Part shown: positions 11,081 through 22,985 of the stretch, in pieces
Layout of the letters: every line of letters begins with the position of its first letter
Position numbering within the stretch: the first letter of the stretch is position 1
Assembly (NCBI GenBank): GCA_963693285.1
Contig: OY848923.1
Span: forward strand, 7,712,451-7,776,450
Source: Xestospongia muta
Lineage: Eukaryota; Porifera; Demospongiae; Haplosclerida; Petrosiidae
Length of the DNA: 64,000 nt
Direction of reading: 5' to 3'
Program-made: the position numbers and the translations under genes
The notes under the pieces: model-generated
What the model saw: the letters and a program-made list of their open reading frames with translations, nothing else
The model's database searches: none
What the model was told of the DNA's origin: nothing

Positions 11081-13129
11081 CTGATATCTAAATGGATAGA
11101 TTTTAAAATAATGGATAAATGATATAAGAACAATGGATACATAGTCTGTGATTATCATAGTAAAGTAATAAGTGAACTCCTACAATAATCTATTATGCTT
11201 TTCAACTTGTGACAACACAAGCCAAAGGAATTATGATTTCATAATTAATTTACTATCATATCTGTTATGATCAGATCAGCTTCCAGTAACCTGAAGGAAT
11301 CCTTTTAATACATATGATATATATATCGTGTGTAGGTACTCTGTCACAGTATGTATTATTATAATTTAATATGACGATAGTTTATGACTTGTATGTGAGG
11401 GATAATACTAATATATGTTTTGGGAGTATAATATATATAGTTAATATTTAATAAATTGTTTTATTTATAGTCATGCTTCAGTGGAGTAAGAAGACAGATA
11501 AGATTGGGAGGTAATCAAATTGTTTAATTGATAATTAATCATGTAGGAGGGTGTTGTATGAGACATTCTCGTGTACAATTGGAAGACAACTTGTCCTCCT
11601 TCCAACACCAATATGTTTGTTTATGTTGTCATAAAATGTTCACAGTTAATGTTATAAACAGTGTGATAAATGATTTTGATACATTGACTATCCAACTATT
11701 CATGTACAATTCACTATGTAAATTGATCATCCATCATTCATCCATCCACTTGCACCTGTCAATTCACCTACTATGTGTTACCATTTATTCAACTTACATC
11801 ATCACTACATACCAATTATACTATTAATATTAATACTATACTTGGTATCAATGGTATGTAGTGATGATGTAAGTTACATCATGAAATGAATGGATAGATG
11901 GATAAATAAATGAAAAGATGAATAGATGGATGGATAGACAGATAAATAGATGGTTAGATGAATAACTGATGATAGTTAATTTCTTACTCCATATTTATCA
12001 ATATCATCCTCTGTTTGAAATAATTTAAAATTACTTTGAAATCTTTCTTCCATTGTTTTTTCATAACAAGACAGACAACAAAACTGCTGACTATTAATCT
12101 TCAGATACTATCACAGTTGTCTAGTTATTGAAAGGGAAGTAATGTATGTGGTCATATCATGTTCCTGTACATGTAATGTTTACATAGTAATCTAAAAACA
12201 CTTTGTATGTTTGAATCATTATAAATTAACAAACTTAACTGACCATTCATTTCTTTTGCCTGATCATCAGTCCATCTATGAAACAGGTATTGGAATGTGA
12301 TAGTAATTATTTTAGTTTACATATTATAATATAGTGTTAGTCTTTCTGAGTAGACTTGATGTGTTGAAGAATACCCACTTATTGGTTATTGGCCATGGAA
12401 TCAGTGACTGAGTTTTAATACAAGATTGAGTAGTTTAGAGGAAACAGAGTCTTTTAATGGAGTTTGAGCGACAACAATGCTTTGTCAATTCTTCAATAAT
12501 TTTCATAGCAGATTAAAGTATGAAATTCTATGTAGTACATGTATCATGGGATGATAACAAATGGATGTTCTTCAATACATTGTTGAAATGTCTTAGGCAG
12601 AGAGGTAATAATTATGAAAGGACATTTGAGACTTTATATTTGTCTGGACAACCAATACTAAAAATCAATAAACAAAACCAAGCTATATATACAATACAAC
12701 GAGCAATTAAAATACATCTAAGGAGTCCATAGCAACAGCCAATGAGTTAGCTGGAATAGAGTCCTTGACAGATCACAATTGGTTGAAGTGAGCAAGGTTG
12801 TTTCGATCTTCTAACTGGAGATCTCATCAGCAGAACACCCACTTGTTATGATTGTATGATCATGAAATGAATCTTATAACATGGCAAGATTGCGGAGGGA
12901 CTTAAACAAAGTCAAGTCTTTAAGAGATTACTAACATTATGTATTTATATTAAATTAGTTAGTATTAGTTTAATTTTGAGTTAAATGTTTAATTTCAAAT
13001 ATAAAAAAGAAGACAAAATACACATTGGTGGACAACAATCTAACAGCTGGTATTTATATGAAGAACTGAACAACAATTATATAATAACAATACAAAACAT
13101 AATAACAAAAGTAATATTATAGTATTATG
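11081..13129. repeat. Intergenic composite repeats
   Basis: No gene. 11.34-11.88 kb holds the TCATGTTTCAGTGGAGTAAG-type block in plus orientation and a degenerate palindromic element (11798-11868). 11.99-12.06 kb is a minus-strand exon-B relic. 12.36-12.9 kb carries two AACACCCACTTGTTAT-like cores. A 70-codon frame at 12520-12732 has no recognisable family or splice context and I do not call it. Confidence 0.5.
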
Positions 13130-13336
13130 TTAAAGTACCAATTGACTCTTATAAAATCCATTGTCCTTGGCCTGCACAGCAGGAGTGGTATAGATATAAT
13201 CATTAATAGATGTTGTAGTAGACCTGGTGTTACAAGAAAAAGTCAGTTCTGTGTTCAGTTCTCCTTGATCTACTGCCAGTACTCCATTACTGTATACTAT
13301 ATTGTTTTGATTGTAGAGAACAAACAGTAGTAACAA
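13130..13336 (-). pseudogene. Poly-Leu family tail, truncated (copy 2)
   Basis: The minus-strand frame retains the conserved tail (GVLAVDQGELNTELTFSC, INDYIYTTPAVQAKDNGF, KSQLVL) with TAA at the usual place. The hydrophobic region is cut to LLLFVLYNQNN and has no ATG. Upstream (13.34-13.48 kb) is unrelated sequence and then the 58-bp satellite, so the 5' part was lost. Confidence 0.65.
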
Positions 13337-13484
13337 AAGCTATAACACTGGTACCAGTCAATCTTCATAACAACAATGTCATGAAGATTGTTTAAGTGTT
13401 TCAAATAGTTATAGTACTCTATCATATATGATATATAGTTTCCCACAAATTGCCAAGCCATACAAAATTCTTTACATTTCTGTG

Positions 13485-14945
13485 CAAGTGTCCTCAATAT
13501 AGAGGTTATGTAATAGACTAAAGTATTAGTATGGGACTAGAACAAGTGTCCTCAATATAGAGGTTATATAATAGACTAAAGTATTAGTATGGGACTGGAA
13601 CAAGTGTCCTCAATATAGAGGTTGTATAATACACTAAAGTATTAGTGTGGGACTAGAACAAGTGTCCTCAATATAGAGGTTATATAATAGACTAAAGTAT
13701 TAGTATAGGACTAGAACAAGTGTCCTCAATACAGAGGTTGTGTAATACACTAAAGTATTAGTGTGGGACTAGAACAAGTGTCCTCAATATAGAGGTTATA
13801 TAATACACTAAAGTATTAGTGTGGGACTAGAACAAGTGTCCTCAATATAGAGGTTGTATAATACATTAAAATATTAGTATGGGACTAAAACAAGTGTCCT
13901 CAATATAGAGGTTGTATAATACATTAAACTATTAGTATGGGACTAGAACAAGTGTCCTCAATATAAAGGTTGTATAATACATTAAAATATTAGTATGGGA
14001 CTAAAACAAGTGTCCTCAATATAGAGGTTGTATAAATACATTAAACTATTAGTATGGGACTAGAACAAGTGTCCTCAATATAAAGGTTGTATAATACATT
14101 AAAATATTAGTATGGGACTAAAACAAGTGTCCTCAATATAGAGGTTGTATAAATACATTAAACTATTAGTATGGGACTAGAACAAGCGTCCTCCATATAG
14201 AGGTTGTATAATACATTAAACTATTAGTATGGGACTAGAACAAGTGTCCTTAATATAGAGGTTGTATAATACATTAAACTATTAGTATGGGACTAGAACA
14301 AGTGTCCTCAATATAGAGGTTGTATATAATAGACTAAAGTATTAGTGTGGGACTAGAACAAGTGTCCTCAATATAGAGGTTGTATAATACATTAAACTAT
14401 TAGTATGGGACTAGAACAAGTGTCCTCAATATAGAGGTTGTATAATACACTAAAGTATTAGTGTGGGACTAGAACAAGTGTCCTCAATATAGAGGTTGTA
14501 TAATAGACTAAAGTATTAGTGTGGGACTAGAACAAGTGTCCTCAATATAGAGGTTGTATAATACATTAAAGTATTAGTATGGGACTAGAACAAGTGTCCT
14601 CAATATAGAGGTTGTATAATACATTAAAGTATTAGTGTGGGACTAGAACAAGTGTCCTCAATATAGAGGTTGTATAATACATTAAACTATTAGTATGGGA
14701 CTAAAACAAGTGTCCTCAATATAGAGGTTGTATAATACATTAAACTATTAGTATGGGACTAGAACAAGCGTCCTCAATATAGAGGTTGTATAATACATTA
14801 AACTATTAGTATGGGACTAGAACAAGTGTCCTTAATATAGAGGTTGTATAATACACTAAAGTATTAGTATGGGAATAGAACAAGTGTCCTCAATACAGAG
14901 GTATCCTTAATACAGAGTGTTCACTGTAAGACGTTTCATTATGTG
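13485..14945. repeat. 58-bp satellite, about 25 copies, two dyads per unit
   Basis: Units start CAAGTGTCCTCAATATAGAG at 58-bp spacing (13485, 13543, 13601 and on). Each unit contains CCTC-AATATA-GAGG and a second inverted repeat TAATAC-ACTAAA-GTATTA. Variants alternate CATTAAACTATTA with CACTAAAGTATTA. A single relic unit sits at about 15700. No coding capacity. Confidence 0.9.
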
Positions 14946-15006
14946 GGCATATTGAAGTACAAGGAAGTGAGTACAATTTCAATTTCTCATTCATAAATCT
15001 ACTTAC

Positions 15007-15575
15007 TTTATAACGAGCTCTTCTTTCATTTAAAGGAGCCCTGTCTCTATCAATGAAGGAGTATGTTGTTTGTCTATTCTATAGAGAAATTTACATTGAT
15101 ACATTAATACTTTATCTATAGTAACAACCAGCTATATATTCAGCAGTTGTTACTATAATAATTATAACATACCAATGGATATATTTTATTATATTCAGTT
15201 GTACCAGATATAGGTCCTCCAGAGCATTCAGTATTACCATATTCTTGATATTCGACTTCAAAGTAATTTATATTTGTCACATCATTGCTACTAACAGACC
15301 ATGTGATAGTCACACTATAACGATATGTTGTAGTGTTCCAATATTTACTTTGCAGATTAATTGACAGATCTATTTATTATATAGTGAGAGAAGAGAGAGA
15401 GAGGTACAGTAATTATTATTAACAGCTATTCAAAATTACCTATCTTTGCGATATGATAGTAACTTTTAATGATGTCATTTCCTATAAAGAAATATTAGCA
15501 CATGGTGTAATTGGTATCAAGTGGGTGTGGTTATAACTTACTTGTATTACTATAAGCTAAGATATTGGGTTTGTT
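15007..15575 (-). pseudogene. Four-exon gene fragment, FN3-like
   Basis: Minus-strand exons at 15575-15542, 15481-15440, 15369-15173 and 15078-15007 have GT donors, AG acceptors and matching phases (0/1, 1/1, 1/0, 0/0). They join into about 114 residues without a stop. The largest exon reads YRYSVTITWSVSSNDVTNIN then YFEVEYQEYG and ISGTTEYNKIYPL, the strand spacing of a fibronectin type III domain. The last reads TTYSFIDRDRAPLNERRARY. No start, stop or further exons are visible. Downstream lies the 58-bp satellite and upstream the 18-bp repeat. The intact splice phases argue for a recently functional gene. The FN3 call is tentative and the host protein is unknown. Confidence 0.5.
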
Positions 15576-15589
15576 CTAACGAGATGAAG

Positions 15590-15682
15590 AAATGGACATA
15601 TAAATTGAAATGGACATATAGATTGAAATGGACATATAGATTGAAATGGACGTATATATTAAAATGGACATATAGATTGAAG
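15590..15682. repeat. 18-bp tandem repeat
   Basis: About five copies of ATGGACATATAGATTGAA, spaced 18 bp. No gene. Confidence 0.85.
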
Positions 15683-15746
15683 AATAGATGAAGTAACAAT
15701 GATGTATTAGTATGGGACTAGAACAAGTGTCCTCCATTTAAAATAC

Positions 15747-15937
15747 CTCTACAAATTTGATTTCTTATAAAATTAGGAGGGTGTTCAGAACGTTGCCATA
15801 ACTGGTCCAACAAGTCACGCAAGTTTAGATTTCCATAAAGTTTTTGTCTTTCCTCGTATAATATTCAACACCATTCTGATACGAAAATCATATGTAAATG
15901 AGTAGACATGTATAAAGTCCTTCATACAACCACACTC
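15747..15937 (-). pseudogene. Frameshifted copy of the FTYDFHIR exon
   Basis: Minus-strand counterpart of the exon at 41451-41640, with the same CTCTCAG acceptor and GTATTT donor. It is 191 nt instead of 190: an extra base in the run following GACAAAAAC shifts the frame and brings in TGA. It ends abruptly in a relic of the 58-bp satellite. Confidence 0.6.
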
Positions 15938-16939
15938 CTGAGAGAAGAGCCCAGATACCTAACGATAAGATAATGTAATAAGTTGATAAAATATGATAGA
16001 GGTAAATTTAAAAAATAATACTATATGTACATGGGTAATGTCCGTGTTTGCCTACTCTGCTTTTGCCTACTAATTGATGCATAGTGTGGTTTTGCCTGTA
16101 CATGTAAAACTAAGGTGGAAAAGATTGATTAAAGTAAGGTGAAAGAGATTACTATTACAACCAATACCTGTGTCACAGTAAACAGATATTGGTTGTAATA
16201 GTGATTATTTCACTCTACAATATTTGTTTAGTGGTAGTCTCTTTCTGTGCAGACTTGACCAACTCAGTTGTATGCTACTTAATGGCAATAAGACAGTACA
16301 ATTAAAATGTTTAAGTGACCAGAGAAGTCAATCTGGTTTTCATTGTTTTCATTATGTTAAATTTGTACTAACATTATCACAGGACATTTATAATATGTTT
16401 ATTGTTCTATTATTACTATAATGAGTATGCCCCTTTAATTAATGGATTAATAAAGAGATTGTACACGTAATAATATATAACTCCACCCACCTCATAACTA
16501 GGAGGAGGTAGTCTGGAGCATTTCAACGGAATACAATTTGATGTGAAATAAATTATTGTCCATTCACCTATCGTGTGTTATCCATTTATAGAAATTGTCT
16601 TATAGATTAAACAATTCTCATATATTTTATAATTTTGATTTCATGCATCATGGTGAACCAGAGAACCAGTTTTCTCAAGTGTGATCATCAGTTGAAACAG
16701 CGTCTTGAAGAACACCCACTTGTAATTAAAATGAGTCTCGTGGAGGAGTCTTGAAAGAGTTCAAATTATATATTAACAGTGTGTTTGAGCTAAATGTTAG
16801 TGTTTTATATAAAACAAGACAAAATACACAATGATGTAGTACAACTGGTATTTGTACGAATAACTGAACAACAGATATACTAATAAGAAAACTAACAAAA
16901 TTAATGTAATATTATAATAGTACATATTAATGTACAGTG
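15938..16939. repeat. Inverted relative of 40.53-41.45 kb
   Basis: No gene. Matches 40.53-41.45 kb in reverse complement, including CACTAAACAAATATTGTAG-like sequence at 16.22 kb and the AACACCCACTTGTAATTA core at 16.71 kb. Short open frames in both copies are antisense to each other's orientation and I do not call them genes. Confidence 0.65.
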
Positions 16940-16981
16940 TTAAAGAACCAGTTGACTCTTACAAAACCCATTGTCCTTGGC

Positions 16982-17539
16982 TTACACAGCAGGAGTGCTG
17001 TAGATATAATCATTAATAGATGTTGTAGTAGACCTGATGTTACAAGAAAAAGTCAGTGCTGTGTCCAGTTCTCCTTGATCTACTGCCAGTACTCCACTGG
17101 TATCAGTAGTAGTAACAGCACCAATAGCAGCAAGACCAATAGCAACATCACTGCCACCACCACCAAGAGTACCCCCACCAATAGCAGTAATTAACACCAG
17201 TAGTAGCACCAGTAGCAGCAACACCAGTAGCAACATCACTGCTGCCACTACGAACAGTACCACCAATAGCAGCAACACCAATAGCAACATCACTGCTGCC
17301 ACTACGAACAGTACCACCAATAGCAGCAACACCAGTAGCAACATCACTGCTGCCACTACGAACAGTACCACCAATAGCAGCAACACCAGTAGCAGTAGCA
17401 CCAGTAGTAGCAACACCAATAGCAGCAACACCAATAGCAGCAACTCCAGTAGCAGTAGAACCAGTAGTACCAAAACCAATAGCAACATCGCCGCCACCAC
17501 TAACAGTATCACAAATAGTATGAACGCCAATAGCAACAT
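16982..17539 (-). CDS. Poly-Leu transmembrane protein, short repeat (copy 3, truncated tail)
   Basis: ATG at 17539 (minus) opens 185 codons. Residues 1-120 are almost all Leu/Val/Ala with three copies of a VLFVVAAVMLLLVLLLLV-like block. Then comes GGGTLGGGGSDVAIGLAAIG, then the family tail GVLAVDQGELDTALTFSC. TAA at 16982 replaces the usual CAG/CAA codon after STPAV, removing the last 13 residues; the old stop would be at 16940. The hydrophobic part is the same 15-bp coding repeat that forms the 10-kb array at 30-40 kb, so this looks like the unexpanded form. A 120-residue hydrophobic run is longer than one TM, and expression is doubtful. Confidence 0.5.
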   Translation of the reverse strand: MLLLAFILFVILLVVAAMLLLVLVLLVLLLLELLLLVLLLLVLLLLVLLLLVLLLLVVLFVVAAVMLLLVLLLLVVLFVVAAVMLLLVLLLLVVLFVVAAVMLLLVLLLLVLLLVLITAIGGGTLGGGGSDVAIGLAAIGAVTTTDTSGVLAVDQGELDTALTFSCNIRSTTTSINDYIYSTPAV

Positions 17540-17605
17540 AGCATATCAGTTACTAAACGGGATTCAGTGACATTTGACATTACATAAATTACGAAGGTAT
17601 GTTCC

Positions 17606-17655
17606 CACTAAACGAATTCATCGACACTTGGCAAATATAATGAATTCGTTTAGTG
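17606..17655. repeat. Perfect 16-bp hairpin
   Basis: CACTAAACGAATTCAT and its exact reverse complement flank an 18-nt loop. A 15-bp version of the same stem with another loop is at 29996-30052, the equivalent place in the inverted relative. It may be a small palindromic insertion or a conserved structure. Confidence 0.7.
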
Positions 17656-18088
17656 CCATGTTACAATAATTCATAGCTAAGAGAGGTGTTGTCTCCACGA
17701 TATAGTTATGATAGTAACATTACCAATAGTGATATTATCCTCATCAGCAGGAGAACTTATCATCTGACACAGATAAAACTAACCTTCTTTATTAACGTTT
17801 CCAGCCAGTTTCACAAATTGCATCACTGAATGTTACAATTGGTACACTGCCGATAAACAGTCATAGGTCAAGCATTGCTGATATAATCATGTTCATAGTC
17901 TAGAAGTACTGGCTTGGTTGTAAATTAAAGTATTGGGTAGATAATATTGACTATCTACTGATATAATAGTGTATCAGGTCATGTAGTATACTATCTACAC
18001 ATATACTAATGATGAATATTGTTGTCCTATAGTAACATATTTCTTATAAATAACAATTGTATATTTATTAACAACATTATATATAACA
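17656..18088. other. Non-coding stretch shared with 29.5-30.0 kb
   Basis: Reverse complement of 29.51-29.98 kb at high identity. A minus-strand phrase VTFSDAICETGWK ending in TAA (near 17.80 kb) is conserved at 29.79 kb and, decayed, near 54.81 kb, so it may be an old exon end. No full gene can be built. Confidence 0.4.
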
Positions 18089-18879
18089 TTATTTTCCATT
18101 ATATCCAATAGTAGGTGTATCAATTATTACTCTTGTTCAGAGATAACAACAAGCAAAGTTTACTACATTAGCTATATGATGATGATCTGCTTCAATATTT
18201 GCTGTAAGTTTCCTCTGTTCTTGAGGGATCACTCCTTCTTGTTGATTACGATACACACTATAGAAACCTTGTTCACTATTATGTTTACCTGATCTTAATA
18301 ATACAAACATGTCCTGCCAATCTTCATTAATTATAACCTAGATATAATGGATAGATACATAGGAAGATAATGGATGAATATATGGAACAATGGACGGATG
18401 GATTATTGGATAGATGGATTGATGAATTGATAGATGTATTGATGAATATATGGATGGATATATAGATACATGAATGGATGCATAATGAACAGATGAATAT
18501 GGATAGATAGAAGAATAGATAAACAGCTGGCTAGATAGATGGATGGATAGACAGATAGATAGATGAACAAAATAATGATAACGTTACATTTCTTACTCCA
18601 TATTTATCAGTATTATCCTCTGTTTGAAATAATTTAAAATTACTTTGAAATCTTTCCTCCATTGCTCTATATAAAGAGACAGACATAACAATTGGTGGTT
18701 ACTGATCCTCACTTACTGTAATAAAGTGTGATACCATTTTTTAGTTTGTTTTTGTAATGATACCAGTTGACGAGTGGGTGGACGTTCATTAATGAGATGA
18801 AAATGAAGGGTTTTTAAGTATTAAAGGCAGCTATTGAGGAAGTTCTCATGTACTGTACTCTGACATATCTCATCTTCTT
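18089..18879 (-). pseudogene. SZT2-like 3' exons, disabled copy
   Basis: Minus strand, in order: an exon with a CTTCTG-derived acceptor at 18879 that joins mid-exon (about 18770) to the exon A sequence ending at 18717; exon B 18666-18597; exon C 18337-18089. Splice sites and phases match the 28.7-kb copy. Two inactivating changes are visible: TAA in the first part (ENFLNSCL then stop) and TGA in exon C where the other copy has TGG (CCYLW). The join PPTRQ-LVSLQKQTKKW is in frame at a TCAA microhomology, which points to an internal deletion in the parent gene. A GGAT satellite fills the B-C intron (18.35-18.57 kb). Confidence 0.6.
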
Positions 18880-20619
18880 CTGAAATCTAAATGGATGGAT
18901 CGTAAAATAATGGATAAATGATATAGGAACAATGGACACACAGTCTGTGATTGTCATAGTAAATTAATTAGTGAACTCCTACAATAATCTATTATGCTTT
19001 TCAACTTGTGACAACACAAGCCAAAGGAATTATGATTTCCTAATTTACTATCATATCTGTTATGATCAGATCAGCTTCCAGTAACCTGAAGGAGTCCTTT
19101 TAATACATATGATATATATATCATGTATATGTACTCTGTCACAGTGTGTATTAGTATAATTTCATATGACAATAGTTTATGACTTGTATATGTGGAGGAT
19201 AATACTAATATATGTTTTGGGAGTATAATATATATAGTTAATATTTAATAAATTGTTTAATTTATAGTCATGTTTCAGTGGAGTAAGAAAATGGATAAGA
19301 TTGGGAGGTAATCAGATTGTCTAATTGATAATTAGTCATGTAGGTGGGTGTTGTATGTGACATTCTTGTGTACAATTGGAAGACAACTTGCCCCCTTGTC
19401 CCCTTGTCCCACACCACTGTGTTTGTTTATGTTGTCATAAATGTTCACAGTTAATGTTATAAACAGTGTGTGATAAATGATTTTGATACATTGACTATCC
19501 AACTATTCATGTCATAATATAATAAATATATTCATAGTTGGTAGTGATTTTGTTATCTAGAAAGTCAACAGTACATGTACTAGGTATGTTACAGTACATG
19601 TAATACATTTAATGTACATGTACATTACATGTAATGCATACATATATTTGGCTTTGACTATCCAACTATTCATGTGCAATTCACTATATAAATTGATCAT
19701 CCATCTATTTACACCTGTCAATTCACCTACTATCTGTAGTACTACTGTCAACTCAGCCTGAAGGAATCATCTTAATACACACATATATCATGTATATGTA
19801 CTCTGTCACAGTGTGTATTATTATAATTTAATATGATAATTTACCACAAATAGTTTATGACTTGTATATGTGGAGGATAATACTAATATATGTTTTGGGA
19901 GTATAATGTACATAGAATAAATTGTTTAATTTACAGTCATGTTTCAGTAAGAAGACAGATAAGATTGAGAGGTAATCAGATTGTCTAATTGATAATTAAT
20001 CATGTAGGAGGTATGTGACATTCTTGTGTACAATTATTGGAAGACAACTTGCCCGCCTGTCCCCCCTTCCAAAACTTACTATGTATATTTATGTTGTCAC
20101 AAAATGTTCGCAGTTAATATTATAAACAATGTGTGATCATCAAATTTACTTTCAATTATTAAATGTCCCACTCACTACTTTGTCTATCAGTCCATCATCC
20201 ATCCATCCATTCACACCTGTCAATTCACCGTTAACCTGTTTATTCAACTTACATCATCACTATATACCAATTATACTATAATATTAATACAGTATTAACA
20301 CTATACTATACTTGGTATGTAGTGATGATATAAGTTACATCATCAAATGGATGGATAGATGATATATATGTACACACACAGTACAAGTACATTGATGAAT
20401 CCTTCATACTTCATACTGTTATTGTTAATTCTTTAATAATATTTGTAGCAGGTTAATCTATATAAGTACATCCATCATGTGATATAGTATTATAATTTAT
20501 ATGGCATAAGTCTCATTTCATGACAGTACAATGATAACAAGTAGGTGTTCTTCTACACACTGTTTCAACTAACAAACAGATGGTCCCTGTATGTCCTGAT
20601 CATGATAATAATGTATGTG
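18880..20619. repeat. Dispersed composite repeats, at least two units
   Basis: No gene. The TCATGTTTCAGTGGAGTAAG-type block recurs at about 19.27 and 19.94 kb, and again at 20.9 kb in the IR1 arm. A degenerate palindromic element is at 20253-20329. 19.57-19.63 kb is a dense run of self-complementary ATGTACATGTACAT words. Short frames here are not convincing. Confidence 0.6.
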
Positions 20620-21895
20620 TAATTTAATTGTATGTATTAACTATCAGACTTAACTGTGTATTAATAACTCCAGTACTATAGTATGTCCGAGTTGAGAAGA
20701 GCCACCCAGACATGTACCCTAAGCACCCATACAATTTACCATAATAGGAAGAAAGTGGAAATTCATATATATGTAATAATCATACAATGAGTTTTATATA
20801 GTTTATGACTTGTATATGTGGAGGATAATACCAACATATATTTTAGTAGTATAATGTACACAATTAATATTTAATAGATTGTTTTATTTACAGTCATGTT
20901 TCAGTGGAGTAAGAAGACAGATAAGATTGAGAGGTAATCAGATTGTCTAATTGATAATTAATTAAGCAGGTGAGTTTTGTATGTGACCCTCTTGTGTACA
21001 ATTATTGGAAGACAACTTGCCCACTTGTCCCCTTTTTCCAACACCACTGTGTTTGTAAATTATATGTATTGTTGAAATTATATTTAATATTGAAAAGAAA
21101 TAATGCATAAACTTTACCCAATGTTCCTGTACATGCATGTTTGTATTCCAAAAACAATTTGTAAGTTTGAACCATTATAATATGACATTCATTTCTTTTG
21201 CCTCATCATTAATCCATCCATCCATCTATCCATTCTTACATCCATCCATTTATCTGACAACTTGCCCACTTGTCCTCTTGTTCCAACACCACTGTATTTG
21301 TTTATGTTGTCACAAAATGTTCACAGTTAATGTTATAAACAATGTATCATCATCACATTGACTATCCAATTACTACTCAATTAACTTAATTCGCTACTTT
21401 GTTTATACATTGGTCATCCATCATCCATTCATCTACTTGCACCTGTCAATTTACCTACTATGTATTGTCCATTTATTCAATTTATATCATCACTACATAC
21501 CAATTATACTATTAATATTAATACAGTATTAATATTATACTATACTTGGTAATATAGTGATAATGTAACTTATATCATCAAATGGATGGATAGATGGATA
21601 AATAAATGAAAAGATGAATAGATGGATGGATAGACAGATGAATAACTGATGATAGTTACATTTCTTACTCCATATTTATCATATCATCCTCTGTTTGAAA
21701 TTATTTAAAATTACTTTGAAATCTTTTTTCAATTGTTTATTCATAACAAGACAGACATAACAACTGTTGGTTATTGATCTTCTGATACTGTCAAAGTTGC
21801 CTACTTGAAAATGAAAATGAAATAATGTAATCCAAAATAAGTTATAATATGACATTTATTTTTTTGTCTGATAATCAGTCCATCTATCCATCTAT

Positions 21896-22060
21896 ATGAT
21901 GATGATGATCTGCTTCTATATTTGCTGTAAGTTTCCTCTGTTCTTGAAGGATCACTCCTTCTTGTTGATTACGATACACACTATAGAAACCTTGTTCATT
22001 ATTATGTTTATCTGATCTTAATAATACAAACATATCCTGCCAATCTTCATTAATTATAAT
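21896..22060 (-). pseudogene. Partial SZT2-like exon C (IR1 left)
   Basis: Minus strand: the CTCTAG acceptor then frame IINEDWQDMFVLLRSD and QEGVIPQEQRKLTANIEADH, breaking off in a CAT run. The 3' third present at 29.4-29.5 kb is missing. 20620-21895 is dispersed repeat with a palindromic element and an exon-B relic. 22061-22330 is a GGAT satellite. Confidence 0.65.
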
Positions 22061-22437
22061 CTAGAGATAATGGATAGATACATAGGAAGATAATGGATGA
22101 ATATATGGAACAATGGATGGATGGATTGTTAAATAAATTAATGGATAGATGGATGGTTGAATTGATAGATGGATTGATGAATATATTGATGGATGTATAG
22201 ATACATGAATGGATGCATAATGAACAGATGAATATGGATAGATAAAAGAATAGATAAACAGCTGGCTAGATGGATGGATGGATAGACAGATAGATAGATG
22301 AATGAAGCAATGATAATGTTACATTTAATGTTACTAAGTAACTTACCCTTGTAGAGGTATATGAGGAACTGAACAACAGTTATACTAATAAAAAAAACTA
22401 ACAAATGTAATATTATAGTATATATTAATGTACAATA

Positions 22438-22680
22438 TTAAAGTACAAGTTGACTCTTATAAAATCCGTTGTCTTTGGCCTGCACAGCAGGAGTGCTGTA
22501 GATATAATCATTAATAGATGTTGTAGTAGACCTGATGTTACAAGAAAAAGTCAGTTCTGTGTCCAGTTCTCCTTGATCTACTTCCAGTACTCCATTTCTG
22601 TATGATATATTGTTTTGTTCATAGTAAACGAGTAGCAGTAGCAAGAGCACCAACACTGGTACCAGTAACAGCACCATCAT
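22438..22680 (-). CDS. Poly-Leu transmembrane protein (IR1 left, copy 4)
   Basis: ATG at 22680 gives 80 residues: one hydrophobic segment (about residues 1-20, MMVLLLVPVLVLLLLLLVYY) and the complete family tail with EVDQGELDTELTFSC and KSQLVL. The frame stays open upstream to about 22842, where it reads VATTGVALATTTTTG, a Thr-rich stretch written in the same repeat DNA. So the ATG used here may be internal to a longer exon. It lies just downstream of the IgGFc-like pseudogene on the same strand, suggesting the two once formed one ectodomain-TM-tail gene. Confidence 0.5.
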   Translation of the reverse strand: MMVLLLVPVLVLLLLLLVYYEQNNISYRNGVLEVDQGELDTELTFSCNIRSTTTSINDYIYSTPAVQAKDNGFYKSQLVL

Positions 22681-22985
22681 CACTACCAACAGTATCAACA
22701 GTAAATGACCAGTAGTAGTAGTAGTAGCAAGAGCAACACCAGTAGTAGCAACAATGCTAATAGTAGCAACATAATAAAGAACAGGAGAACTGTATTGTCT
22801 GCAATGAAAGATAAAAGTAACCTCCTTTATTAAAGTTTCCAGCTAGTTTCATGACTCATATCAGAATATAATGTTGGGATCACTGCCACTGTTAGGATCA
22901 TATTTCATATTCATATTCATAGTCAAACAAACATGTGTAATTACACAGTACAATGAATTTTTTTGGGACATTTTTATGTTGTCAA

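Noticed and set aside
12520..12732. 70-codon plus-strand frame (MKFYVVHVSWDDNKWMFF)
   Set aside because: Embedded in the dispersed AACACCCACTT repeat, no homologue in other copies of that repeat, no splice or family support.
13485..14945. CRISPR-like appearance of the regular 58-bp repeats
   Set aside because: There are no unique spacers; units are adjacent and the context is eukaryotic. It is a satellite.
16224..16421. MFSGSLFLC... frame, seen again at 41033-41248 (-)
   Set aside because: Conserved only because the whole 1-kb block is an inverted duplicate; frames contain several changes without codon bias and there is no partner exon.
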